Below the pieces are notes generated by a model. That model saw only the letters and a program-made list of their open reading frames with translations, did not search any database and was not told the DNA's origin. The position numbers and the translations under genes were made by a program. Below are positions 35,401 to 46,487 of a DNA stretch of 64,000 bases, piece after piece. Source of the DNA: Isochrysis galbana (Eukaryota; Haptophyta; Isochrysidales; Isochrysidaceae); assembly GCA_018136815.1 (NCBI GenBank), contig CM030936.1, positions 4,805,707 through 4,869,706 on the forward strand, given 5' to 3'. Positions within the stretch are counted from its first letter, which is position 1, and every line of letters starts with the position of its first letter.

Positions 35401-37587
35401 ACGTTTTATTTTCATATTCTGTTTAAGCCCGAGTGGTAAATCAAGTCTTTGGCTCCTCGACCCTCGTAGCCGTCGTCGCCGTCCGCCAAGTCATGGGCGG
35501 CTACGCGTGCTACGCCGAACGCCGAACTCGTTGAACAAGAAGGCCTGCAAGCGGCAAGCGGACGACGTAAGCCTTCTGGTTCGCGAGATTCGTCGCTTTG
35601 ATGTCGCGCGGGTGCAGCAGATTGAGGATCTTGAGCTGACCTCGCCACCCAAGATCAGCCAAGCGACACCGTCGCCTGCCAGCAGAATGACGAGGAAGAG
35701 GGATGTGAGAAAAAGACGAAGAAGATGAAAACTCAGCACGCGTAGCTGGGGGTGTTTGGGAGTGGGGGGGGGGGGGCGTGATTAGCTTGCAATAATAATA
35801 TTGAGCTTTGTAACTGTAATAATAGACCAAAAAAGAAAACAAATAACCTGACAATAATAATATTGAGCCTTGTAAGTGTATATACCAAAAAGAAAACAAA
35901 TAACCTGGCCCTCTTTTGACGGAACGCGACTTCAGCACCGGGGGGGAGGGAGAAACCTCTCGTCAACAAAGAGGAACGGCCCTTCCAGCTCGCGCCGTGA
36001 GCAGTTCTCGAGAAATAAACGACTGCGAGTCGAGTAGCCTGTGCCACCTTCAGGATACTTTCCTCGATCTTGAGCCACTCCCTTCTCTCTCCCGCTTGTC
36101 GCCGGCCGCCCCCTACCCGTATGCTAGCGCAAACGGGGCCTGCGCATCATGGTTCTTGTTCCTGGGTGGGGTTGTGAATTGTTGTGCTGCTGGGTCTGTC
36201 TTCTGATTCGTGTTGATCCTGTTGTTTGTGTTGTGCCCATAAGGGCCACCCGGTCTCGGGTCGCGCTGCCGAGGCAGCGCGGCCGTCCCCAGGGTGGGAG
36301 AGGCCTCTGCCATAAGGCATGCCTGATGGATGGGTGTCCCTTCTTGTCTGGTACTGATGTGGTGCTTGTCACAGTCTGTGACCCACCATGGGGTGGGCCA
36401 GCATGGCTGCCTTCCTTGGTGTGGCCGGGGCCACGGGCCGTGCGGCGCGACCGGGGTCGCGCTCACCTGCTCGGCCTCTGCGGGCGGACGCGGTCGCTTT
36501 GCCTGCGACAGCTCTATGGGTACTGTGGGGGCTCCCGCGGCGGGGGGCCCGAAGGAGAGGTGGGGAGCGGCGGCGCGCTCCATGGCGACCAACTATAAAG
36601 TTAGTTATCACGCCATCATTTTCGTAGGACGCGGTCCTATAATGTAGGATGTAGGACGGAACTTTTTAGCCGAGAAGGCGGGGGCTGGGGTTGAATGTAC
36701 GGGCCCACCCCAGGGCGTGTCCGCGATGGAGTGAGGGGGGCGCGAGGCCCCCATTGTCCCCCACTTATATAAATAGGTTGGCCAGCGTGGCCGCTCGAGG
36801 AGAAGGCGTGCTGGGGTGCGCAGGGGTCGGTGCGTGCACTGGCGGGGGGAGAGGACAAATATCGAGGGGAGGGGGCAGTTCGCAGTTCCCCCTACCCCCG
36901 GTAGCACCCGGACACCTGGCTCGTCAGGCATGGCGGGAATCCGGGACGGAAAAGTTGTGTCCAATTAGCTGGTGGGGTTGGCTAGGATATAACATTAATT
37001 ATTTTGTTGTTTCCAATCTCCCATCCACCTCGCCAATGGATATGTGCTAGCTTTGACGGATTCCATCTATTGCAACCAACTGTCAAGCGCCAACGGACAA
37101 AACAAAAAAACGAATCTCCAACCCTTAACCTATTGACGAAGTGAAGAGAAAAACAATTGTGTAGATGAAGCCTACTTACTTGGACATCAAACTTTGGGCA
37201 AAAAAGCACTACCAGACTTTTTGATGGCTCAATCGAGTCTCGAGTCCGTCCAACGTTCGACAGAACGCGATCTACTATTTGCCTCCGCTATATCGTCCCA
37301 ATATCTACCCTCCGATTCGCGGCCGCCGACATCCAAATGACCAAAGCGATAGCTATCTAATCTCTAATCTTGCAATTGCAATGTTGCCTGTTGCTAGGGC
37401 AGTTCAAGCATCCAGGAGACAAAAGCTGGCAACTGGCAAGATCACACTATGAAGCTAGCACTCTCAGCGCCTAGCATATGTAAATAGCTTGATTGCGCGG
37501 TGCTGAGTTGAATTTACGTAGGGGGGGGTGGATTTGGTCGGGGACTACTTTGCAACTAGACTACTCGAAGCGTTACCCGGTGAAAGC
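35401..37587. other. Intergenic, 2.2 kb
   Basis: Contains a 62/55-bp tandem duplication (listed separately) and a minus-strand Pro/His-rich frame at 36113-36592 that may be a retroelement ORF1 remnant, with GCCATAAGGCATGCC at 36311 shared with 31888. A small minus frame at 35491-35739 starts with a signal-like stretch (MLSFHLLRLFLTSLFLVILL) but has no other support. Nothing recognisable between 36700 and 37587. Confidence 0.4.
35791..35907 (+). repeat. Tandem duplication, 2 units of ~60 bp
   Basis: Unit 1 (35791-35852) and unit 2 (35853-35907) both start AATAATAATATTGAGC and end AAAACAAATAACCTG, with a small deletion in unit 2. Confidence 0.85.
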
Positions 37588-40500
37588 TCACACCATATCT
37601 GTGCAGCAGCTGCCCCGTAGCATCGAGGCGATTCGTGGAGGCATCTCGGTGCTTTCCTCGCCACTGGCGAGGTGTGCAGGTAGAGCGGCGCAGATGTCGC
37701 AGACACGCTTCGGCGCGATCGAACCTCTCACGACTGCTCTTCGGCTGGAGCACGAATCACAAATGACTTGGCCACAAGCGCGGCAATGGTGCCGGCGGTG
37801 GAGTAGCGTGAAGGTGCTGTGACAAATTCGGCAAGAGCGCTGCATCGAGTCGGGCTGCCAAACAACACCATACCTGCGGAGAAGAGGGGCGAGAGCGATC
37901 CGCGGGGCATGGACGCGGCCCTCATTCTGACAAGCAGCTCTCACTTGGATGGGGTAGGGCACTCAATGGGCTATGGACGGTGCCCTCTTTCTTACGAGCA
38001 GCTCTTACTTAGATGCCATCCTCAAGTCCCTAGGGGCGTGCCGCTCGTTAGTGGCAAGCCTCGCTTTTCGATGGTGCGAAAGGAGCTCTCGTTGTGGGAA
38101 AAGCACCGAGAAGAGGGGATGACCCGGCAGGATCAACGAGGTAAGAAGGGCGTCGAGCTCCTCGCGCCGCCTGCGAATTTCGGAGGTGCGGGCCGGGTCA
38201 CGCACGCGGTCGGGACGAGCACACGCGAGTAGCACAAGCAGTGGGCGGCCACAAGTTAGAGACAAGCCCTTAGCCTACCACTTTCGCTCACGACGGGCGC
38301 CTCACCTATCAGTCACGTGCTTTGGCGCATCCGGATGCTTGCGGAGCATGTCCGACGCCGACGCCACCGCCATGTCAATGCGTCTGAGCTCTGTCGGTGT
38401 GAATTGCGCGCGGATGCGTTGCGATCGAAGTAGCGGCTGCAGATAGCCTAACCCGGCGGACAGTCCGTTGAGGTCTCGCAACCGGCACGCGCCCCGGCGG
38501 TCATACCCCGTTGGCTCTAGTGTCGTCAATATGCCGCGCATCGGTGGCAGTATAAACAACGCGAATGGGAGCGCCAGGAGGCCGAGTAGCTGGCGCATTA
38601 TGAAGAGGGTGATGGTTAGCCGCCATGCGAAAGCACCGCCGTGGGCGAGACGCTCCCACATAGCTGCCGCCATGGAAGTGAAGGCATGGCCGAAACTGAT
38701 GGTGAATGGCTCGTGCGGGGCGTCAATGGTAGTATTGACAGCGCCGTCGACCGAGGTGATGGCATTGACAGCGCCTCCGCGATTCGGTAGGGCCGGATCT
38801 GATTGGGCCCTAAATGTGGGACCGACTGGCAGCAGCCCGCGCTGGGAAGCGATGAAAGTGATGCAGAGCAGAGCAGCGCCTGCAACCACCGCCACACATC
38901 TGCAATTGTAGCGAAGCAGCAACTTCACGCGATGGCTCGGATCCCTGTTTGGCACCACCACGGCCGCCGGCACTTCGGCAGGGTTACGAGGCTTGTGAGG
39001 AGGGTGGGAGTGAAGCGGAGCGCTCGCGGTGCTAGGCCCCGCTGCCATTGCGACTGCGGGTTGCCGAGGGCGCGCGATTCGAATCGGGGGCCTCTCAGCA
39101 GCCAAGACTGCGGGCGGCGTCCGGAGCGGCATGCCGTGTCTACCCACATCATCGAGCAACCCTCCGTCGTAAACCGGCTCGAGAGTGCGTCTACCGGTGC
39201 CATGCACCGACGTTTGCGTCTGTGCTACCCCGACGACAAAGCTGGGGGGCAGCAGCGGCGAGGGCGGAGGCGATGGGGTGGATCGAGGTGAGGCGGTGGA
39301 TCTGATTTTGTCCGAGCTTGAGCTCTGTGGTAGATCCGACGCAGATTCGGGAGTTGCGTATTGAGGCGCGCCATGAGAGACGTCGGTAGGCGACCACGGC
39401 GGCAGCGGCGGTGAGCCTGAGGCGCCCGGGGCTAGGGCATCGTTGGAGGCGTGGAGGCTATTGAACGTCAACGGCAATGCGTTAACTGGAGTCAGCAGCA
39501 GGTTTGAGAGCGAGGTTTGGGACGCTTCATGCTCAAATTCATGCGCAACGTTCGCCGATGAGCCGAAGGCTTCGATAAACGCCTCTGTGAAGACCGCTGG
39601 TGCCACGCGCAAGTTCATGCCTGGCACGTCAGAGCTGTGTGACGCACCCATGATGAGACCACCGAGGCAACGGGTGGATGGCACGGTACTGCTCGATCGG
39701 ATGGATGGCACTCTCCGCACGTCCATCGCGTCGCGCCTCAGGTGGACTCCACGGACAACTGGTGAAGAGTGGATTTTGCTTGCAGTAGTGCGGCTGCCGG
39801 CGTGTAGGGCTCGAGAGTCGCGATGCATAGTGAGAACAACATTTGTGTCCACAGACGGGCTGTCGACTTCTCGGTGGCCTGACGTTCCAATAGCACGACT
39901 CTCCCAGAAGTCTGCGTCGAGTAAGAAGCCAAGCACCCGCCCGACGACCGAAGAGCCCGACAACGGCTTGGCCCTGGGAAGAAGCCGCTTCGCTGCGATG
40001 AGGACGAGGGCCTCGCAAAAAAAGAGCGACGCGCAATGCGCACTCTGGGGCCCGATGGCCGTGGAGGCAGCTTCGGCGGGCAGCGAGGCTATGACGGCGG
40101 TAAAGAAGCACCACGGAAGACGGAGGAGGAGCTCTAGAAAGCACATGCCGCACTGCGACGCCTTGATCGCCACAATATACCTATAAGAGTGCGCAGGAGA
40201 GGGAGGGTCCGACAAACAATGGCAGATGGGCGATGAACTTAAGGCGGCGGTTCAGACATGAGTGACACCGCTGATGCTGCAAAAGGCGCGGATGGCCTCA
40301 CATTGTGAGCTGGTACGCGTCCCCGTCCTGTGCCAATGCCGCAAGGAGCACTCCAAAGAGCAGCGAGCGAAGCACTGGCGCCGTCGGCCATGCCGAGGCG
40401 AGGGCGAGCGAGAGCCACGTTGGCGACTGCAGACACGCCCACACTGTCTTGTCATACGGCATGTAATGATACAACAGGATTGCACGCGCCGTGCGCACCA

Positions 40501-41146
40501 GCCGCGAGGAGCATGCAGCAAGGTGGTGAGGCGATGTGGCAAGAGTCGCCTGTGGCGCTGGGTCCAGGCACGGTCGCCAACCCGGCGATTCGAGCCGAAG
40601 GTGGGCGCATAGCGCGTGCAGTCCGCCGCAGCACGATCTGCACCAATCTCTCCATCCTGTAGAGCTGCAGAACGAGCGGTCTGCGCCGTCCCTAGATGGC
40701 CATCCCGGAAACATGACGCAACAGTCGCACAATTCGCGCCCAGTGACGTCGGTCGGCAGCGCGCCGACGGTGGAGAGGATGGGCGAGCTGGCGTCTCGCG
40801 GCGGAGCGGCCGCAGCCCGCGGCGTGGTGGGTAGCTCGACACCACCATCCGCCGTCGACGAGTAGAGTGGTGGCGAAGGCGACGGGCCAGGCTCGGGCCC
40901 ACCTGGTGTTTGCTGGCGCTCCGCCGAGCGGTGCCCGAGGACTTCTCTCGTCCCATTCGCCCACGCAGTCTCTAGCGCCGTGTGTAGAGTGGCGCGAAGT
41001 TGGTGTGGCATCTGCTCATCTTTCGCGAGGCGCGGGGCCAGCGCCTCGCCCCACAGAGAGAGCCCTCCAGAGGCAAGGGCTGAGCGTGCGAGCCCCGAGA
41101 GCTGCTGGGGAGTGGAAGGGAGAGCTGGTCCCTCTCCACCGCGCAT
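37588..41146 (-). CDS. FYVE-finger membrane protein, 4 exons
   Basis: Proposed exons 41146-40317, 40180-38306, 38170-38009, 37873-37588, all joined in phase 2, about 1050 residues. The last exon holds a complete FYVE domain: WQPDSMQRSCRICHSTF, then RRHHCRACGQVICDSCS, then KRVCDIC. It has the WxxD, RRHHCRxCG and RVC hallmarks, so binding of PI3P on endosomal membranes is expected from the family. Unusually, it is C-terminal to a long region with several hydrophobic segments: near the exon 1/2 junction (SLLFGVLLAALAQ; MCFLELLLRLPWCFFTAVIA) and later (CVAVVAGAALLCITFIASQ; MRQLLGLLALPFALFILPP). The middle is Ser/Pro-rich and probably disordered. I know no family with this layout. The start at 41146 is the first Met after CT/G-rich leader sequence. 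Confidence 0.75.
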
Positions 41147-42813
41147 CGTGAGCTCTGAGCGAGGTGTGGAGGTAGCGGAGGAAGGGGGGCGGTGGAGGGA
41201 GAGAGGGGGAGAGAGGTCGAGGTCGAGGTCGAGGTCGAGGTCGAGGGAGGGAAGGATGGGGGGGGGGGGGGGGGGGAGGGGGGGCGAGCGGCCGACCGAC
41301 GGACCGCCTCGCCGAAAAAAAAAGGGGGGGGGGGGAAGAAGCAGAAAAGGATCCATTGATTGTGTCGCATCCGCGATCGACTTCTTCCGACCTTTTACTT
41401 TTAAATGCCAATTCGTTGCTCAATCGTTCTTGTTTGCCGCGGGGTTTTACTCGTAACTTGTAGAACTCTTCACTCGTAATTCGCCCTTCGCTCCTTGCCG
41501 TCGCGCCCCTTTGTGGCCTGTCTCGCTCCTGTTTCGCTCCTTTGCACCTTGCGGTAGAAGGGGCGCAACGAAGACTACCGGTAGCTTTAAAGACAACGAC
41601 TTCGCAGTGTTGGAACTAGATCATATTAGCATTAGCATCTTGAATTTTGTGTGTGTGCCCAGACACCTTGTATAGTCACTATCTAATAGTCCCGCAGCTT
41701 GAAATCTAAAAACTCGAAAGCGAAAAACGATTTTTTTGTACACGAATGTTGAAGTTGAAGACTACGGTCATTGACGTTCGATGACCCGCGGGCAGATTCA
41801 CACATACAGACTCACAGGCCACCTGAGACCGCCAACCCCGTGGATTGGGGCCCTACTATGCATTCCCTACCACTTTGCCGCAGAGATCTACCCGCAACCC
41901 GCAAGCGACGAGATCGCGCTCGCTATGGCCTACTGAAGTCGGGCTCCAGAGGCCCTTTCGAGCGCTGCCAATGCGACCTGCAGTGGGGGGACATGGCGCC
42001 CTCGCGCGGGTGCTTCCGCGGCGCATGCGGCCACCCTAGACCAGAAAACGAGGACTGGCGCCAAAAAAGCGCCCTCAAAACGAAATGCTGCCCCCCCACA
42101 CCAGCTGGCGCGCTGACGAGGGCGTCTCGTACAGCGAGAGGCCGGCATTTGCCGGCCCCTGGACGATCGCCAACGCGATGGGCCCCACCTGGGCCGCGGT
42201 GGAAGTGGGCAGCGCAGCCATGCTGGTACAGGCCCGGCCATCTCGACCCCTCTGGCATGCCTTCCAGAGGAGCCCTGGCCGGTGGCCCATCGGACACCCC
42301 TCTCCGAGGCGACATCGCAGTGGACCGATGTCCGAAGGAGCCCTCTTCACAGTCGATTTGAGCACAAACGACAGAAGATACCGGGCGTTTACGAGAAAAT
42401 CAAATGTTTTATTTTTGTTGATCCAATCATTAAAATACTTTGGATTTGACCTTTTTTAGAGCTGTTATGGCACATTATCACGGTCATGGGCTTGATATGA
42501 CCGTTGGTCGCTCACACGACATCGCACGGGTCATGCTACGTACAAACATCATGAGTATACGAAGCTCGACGCCATTGATGCAACATTTTGATCGCTCGGA
42601 AGTGCGGCAAATCACCGTCACCGTCCAGCGTCGCTGTCGAAAGCAGACTCCGGACACTGAAACGTGATCACGCACGCTTGGGCTCACACTGCCGCCTAAG
42701 CCCTGCCCCGCATCTCCCTTTCCCGCGTCTCTCACACTGCTCGCCCCGTTGCCGATTCTCGCAGTGGGGGGGGTGTCGTGGATAAAGGGAGCCGCACCAC
42801 ACCGCACGCTCTA
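41147..42813. other. Intergenic upstream of the FYVE gene, to the hAT element
   Basis: A GAGGTC hexamer repeats five times at about 41215-41245, followed by G runs (41258-41275, 41323-41335). The rest to 42813 has no supported gene; frames at 41771-42361 on both strands overlap and match nothing. Confidence 0.45.
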
Positions 42814-45285
42814 CCTAGATGCCCCGTCAGGCTGATATCAGGTTCTGATATCAGGTTATCAGGCCTACTAGACCTGATAACCTGATATCAGGCTGATATT
42901 ACTACTACTAACTTTAGAATAAAATAAAATTCAAAAAAATAAGGGGGGGGCACGTGCTCATCGCCCCACACCCCGAGCGAGCGAGCGAGCGAGCGGCCGC
43001 CATGCCTCTCACTAATGATGATGAGGAGCTGGAGCTGGAGCTGCAGGAGGGTGCAGTCACACCGTGGGGCAGGCAGCCCATAGATGAGCTGCTGGGCTCT
43101 TCCCTTGAGTGGTCGACCATCGAGGAGATGGATGGCCGTGCGAAAAGCGTGCGGGCCAAGGCATGTCTGTTCTGCGGCCACAAGTACGTGGGGGGACCCA
43201 TGAACATTCGGCAACACTTGGACAAGCTTCTGCCAAACCGGAACGTTCGTGCGTGTCGGCCACATGCGGCGTGGATTGAGAGGCACGCGGCTGTCGTTGC
43301 GGAGCTTCGGCTACGCTCGCGGCAGTTGGCCAAGAAGGCAAAGATTGAAGACGAGCGAGTACACCGCCAAGCAGAAGGTCGGGCCTTGAGCGGTGCGAGT
43401 AGCGAAGAGAGGTGGCCCATCTCACCATTCCCTCCCTCTGCTATGGTATCGCCCTTTCAGGCAATCACGGCGGAATGTGTCGCAGAGGCGTGGCTGAAAG
43501 TGATTGTGAAGAAGGCTTTGCCACTCGATCTGGTCGACGATCGCCTTTTCCGCGAAGCTGTAGCACTTACTGCAAAATGTGGCTCGAAAAATTTGCTGGT
43601 TGGCGCCGAATTGCGATTTCCCCATCGCAGGATATTCACGGAGAAGATGCTGCCCCGACTTGATCAACGGCTCGACGCCAACATCCGGCAAAAGGTGCAA
43701 CTGTTGGCCAATCTCACAGGAGTCACCATCATCTCCGACGGATGGACGAATGTACAGAGTCGGCCCATTATCAACGCGTTGGCATCGTTGCCTGTGGGGG
43801 GTTTTTTTTTGGCTGCTGAGGACACTTCAGGCGCGACAAAGGACGCGGCGTACATAGCCAACTTCATCGTCAAACATATTCGTGCTTTTGGCGTCGAACA
43901 TGTGGTTGCGGTGTGCATGGATGGCGCTTGCACGGCATCGTTCCCATTGATCACAAGGGAATTCCCTTCTGTGTTTTGCTTCATCTGTCCCACTCACAGT
44001 TTGGACAATTTCCTGAAGAACATTTGCAGTGAAAAGGCGACCATTCGGGTGAAGGGCCTGCGTGATCGCGAGTTTATTTGGGGCGAACCTCGTTTTGCAC
44101 AGGCCATTGAGCAGGTCCGGACCGTGGTGGCGTTTGTCACGTCACACCAGAAGGTGTTGGCGCAGTATCGAATGCTTTGTGCGAAAGTGCCCGCAGAGGC
44201 TAAGCCTGAGGGAGGGATGGAGTTGCTGCGGTCTTGCGAAACGCGCTTTGCCTCTTCTTTCCTCATGGTGAGTCGCTACGCGAACGTGCACAACATCCTA
44301 GAGCTCCTAGTTCTCGATCCAATCTACACCGAGTGGGTGCAGTCACAGCCTCGGGATAAGAAGGAGAAGGCCACGGAAGTCAAGCGCATCATTCGCTCTG
44401 AATCCCTCATGGACATGCTTAGGACCACAATGCAGATTATGGACCCTGTCTATCGTTTGCTCCGCCTGACCGATGGAAAACTTGGAGCAAATTTGGGCAA
44501 GGTGTACGCTTATTTGTTGCAAATCGATGCGCATCTTCGGTCCTTCGATGGTGTTGATGCGGCCACACGGCACAAAATCCACGAGCTCTTTATGGCCAGG
44601 TGGGAGTATTTGCACGCGCCAGTGATGACTGCTGCATATTGCCTGGAGCCTGAATTTTGCTGTCGCAAGTTTTCCGCTCAAGAAATGGCTGAGCTGAAGC
44701 AGTGTCTGAAGGCGATGTCCAATGCGGAGCATCCGTATCCGGACTTATTGGCAGAATACTCCGACTTCCAAGAGGCCTGCACAAGTGGCATGCATGATCT
44801 AACCCCTGAAATAGCATTCGGTAATCGTGCACGAAGCATGGCGTCGTATAAGTGGGCGAATGTGTATTTATCTCCTTGGCCTCACCTTCGGTGGGCAGCA
44901 TGCCGTTTACTAGCTCTCAGCTGCTCGGCCTCGGGTTGCGAGCGCTCATGGTCCGTTGAAGATTGGATCCACTCCAAGAAGAGAAATAGGCTAGGCCAAA
45001 CTACAGTGGAAAGGCTGGTAAGAAGTCACACCAATTTGTTGCTCGAAGATTTGCTTTTGGATTGGGAGTCTCGTGTGTTGCCTTGGGAGTTGGACATGGT
45101 TGTGGAGGAGCCTGAGGATGAGCGTGAGTGAGTGAATGAATACTACTATTATAACATCGGCTTTACCATTATAATATATTATAAGAATAGTAGTGGGCCA
45201 CCTGATATCAGCCTGATATCAGGTCCTGATATCAGGTATCAGGTCGCCAAGACCTGATGACCTGAGACCTGACGGGGCATCTAGG
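42814..45285 (+). mobile_element. Complete hAT-superfamily DNA transposon (hAT-1)
   Basis: 18-bp perfect terminal inverted repeats: CCTAGATGCCCCGTCAGG at 42814-42831 and its complement at 45268-45285. The element is flanked by an exact 8-bp duplication ACGCTCTA (42806-42813 and 45286-45293), the length expected of hAT elements. Three CTGATATCAG palindromes lie inside each end (42832, 42845, 42882; 45202, 45213, 45226) and are candidate transposase-binding sites. The single long frame is intact. Matching ends, intact frame and perfect duplication indicate a young, potentially autonomous copy of 2472 bp. Confidence 0.95.
43002..45131 (+). CDS. hAT transposase, BED finger + DUF659 + hAT dimerisation domain
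   Basis: 709 residues from Met 43002, chosen because GCCGCCATG gives a strong initiation context; an in-frame ATG at 42954 is possible. Order: acidic N-terminus; BED zinc finger (CLFCGHKYVGGPMNIRQHLD with following His) at about 60-100; DUF659 region with TIISDGWTNVQSRPIINALA, followed by VCMDGACTAS and CPTHSLDNFLK, typical of the RNase H-like catalytic core; and the C-terminal hAT dimerisation motif LSCSASGCERSWSVEDWIHS with KRNRLGQ. The catalytic Asp (ISDGW), second Asp (CMDGA) and Glu (CERSW) expected for the family are present. No stop or frameshift. It cuts and pastes the surrounding element and probably also bound the motifs at hAT-2. Confidence 0.93.
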   Translation: MPLTNDDEELELELQEGAVTPWGRQPIDELLGSSLEWSTIEEMDGRAKSVRAKACLFCGHKYVGGPMNIRQHLDKLLPNRNVRACRPHAAWIERHAAVVAELRLRSRQLAKKAKIEDERVHRQAEGRALSGASSEERWPISPFPPSAMVSPFQAITAECVAEAWLKVIVKKALPLDLVDDRLFREAVALTAKCGSKNLLVGAELRFPHRRIFTEKMLPRLDQRLDANIRQKVQLLANLTGVTIISDGWTNVQSRPIINALASLPVGGFFLAAEDTSGATKDAAYIANFIVKHIRAFGVEHVVAVCMDGACTASFPLITREFPSVFCFICPTHSLDNFLKNICSEKATIRVKGLRDREFIWGEPRFAQAIEQVRTVVAFVTSHQKVLAQYRMLCAKVPAEAKPEGGMELLRSCETRFASSFLMVSRYANVHNILELLVLDPIYTEWVQSQPRDKKEKATEVKRIIRSESLMDMLRTTMQIMDPVYRLLRLTDGKLGANLGKVYAYLLQIDAHLRSFDGVDAATRHKIHELFMARWEYLHAPVMTAAYCLEPEFCCRKFSAQEMAELKQCLKAMSNAEHPYPDLLAEYSDFQEACTSGMHDLTPEIAFGNRARSMASYKWANVYLSPWPHLRWAACRLLALSCSASGCERSWSVEDWIHSKKRNRLGQTTVERLVRSHTNLLLEDLLLDWESRVLPWELDMVVEEPEDERE

Positions 45286-45293
45286 ACGCTCTA

Positions 45294-46487
45294 CGACCCT
45301 TAGAGCGTGCCTACCTACTTTCCCGCGCCCTGCCTCCATCCCCTCTTCGCAGCGCGCCCTATGCCCTATCTTTAGAGCGTGTCTTCCCCACACCCCTCTC
45401 CTCCCCTCCCTTCCCGCCCCGAGTTCCCGCGCATACGACGCACAGCCGAGATCCCTCCCTTCCATTCTCTCACGTCTTCGCGGCGTTTCCCTTGTTCCCT
45501 TGGCCAGAGAGGGTCGGAGAGTCTCCCGCGCTCGCCGATTCCCGTCCGTTCCCCCAGCGCTCGCCCCCTCCCGTTCCATTAGTTTCCCCTTTGTTTCCAT
45601 AGTTTCCGAGTGGTTCTTCCGTCGCCCCGTGTTCACGTTCCGTCTCTTCTTGTGCTCCCGCGACAGCGCTGGGTCGCCCCGTTCGTGCCCCCTTCTGTGC
45701 CCTCGCCTACTTCCGTTCGTCATGCCCGGCCATGGATCGCCCGTACCGTGTACCGTCCCGTGTGCTCCCATCCCGTGTTGCCTCTCGGCCGCTCGTCCCG
45801 TCCCTCTCGTCCCGCGATTCATACATCCCATGTTACAGACTCACAACCACAACCTCACACAAATCCACCACAGCCACTCCACAGCACACCACACTCTTCC
45901 TCCATCCAGAGTGCGCGGCGGCCCTAATCGCGAGGCTGGGTTTGATAGACCGTGACGCGGCCCACCCGCCGCTCCCTGGACTCACCTTTGACTCCAGCCA
46001 GTCACATAACAATCACGCATCACGCCGCACCTCCTCCCCCTTCCCTCGCCGCCGCGGGACCCCCACTAGCCGCGCCCCTCCGCGCTCGCGGGGACCCCCC
46101 GGCGCGAGAAGAGTTCCTTCCCCCCCCCCCCTCGGATTGCCCCTCATCTCCCGCTCCATCAAGGCTTCGTTATTTCTTCGGATTGCCCCCTCCTCACCAT
46201 TTCCCAAATCGCTAAAGCTGACCATAGCGATCCGCTTTGTTACCAGTCTCACACAACTCTCACATATGCATACGCAACGTTCCCGAGTCATATATGGCTC
46301 CGATTCCAGACAAGCGGTATTTGGAAGCCGCAGGCGCAAGCATCACACAAGGGGCTGGCTGACCTATCGCACCCGTAAAGCATCTCGATCAAAGCATTAC
46401 GCTGCAAGACATTCGATTATGTCGACTGCCCGTCGTCAAAGTGTCTTGTCCGTCAGGACGGCAAGTTGCTTTGCAACGCCTCTAGGC
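45294..46487. other. Intergenic: dispersed sequence shared with the hAT-2 flank
   Basis: Words such as TTAGAGCGTGTCT (45372; also 23614) and CTTGGCC.GA.AGG.TCGGAG (45497; also 23743) show that 45370-45560 and 23600-23780 are related. 45560-46290 is C-rich with no supported gene. 46300-46487 is the downstream flank of the BAH gene. Confidence 0.5.

Noticed and set aside
34639..35415. Ser-Leu-rich extension in front of SERRATE
   Set aside because: It is the CT tract; the conserved N-terminus begins at Met 34718.
41771..42361. Overlapping 130-196-codon frames on both strands
   Set aside because: GC-rich shadow frames with no motif, splice support or partner.
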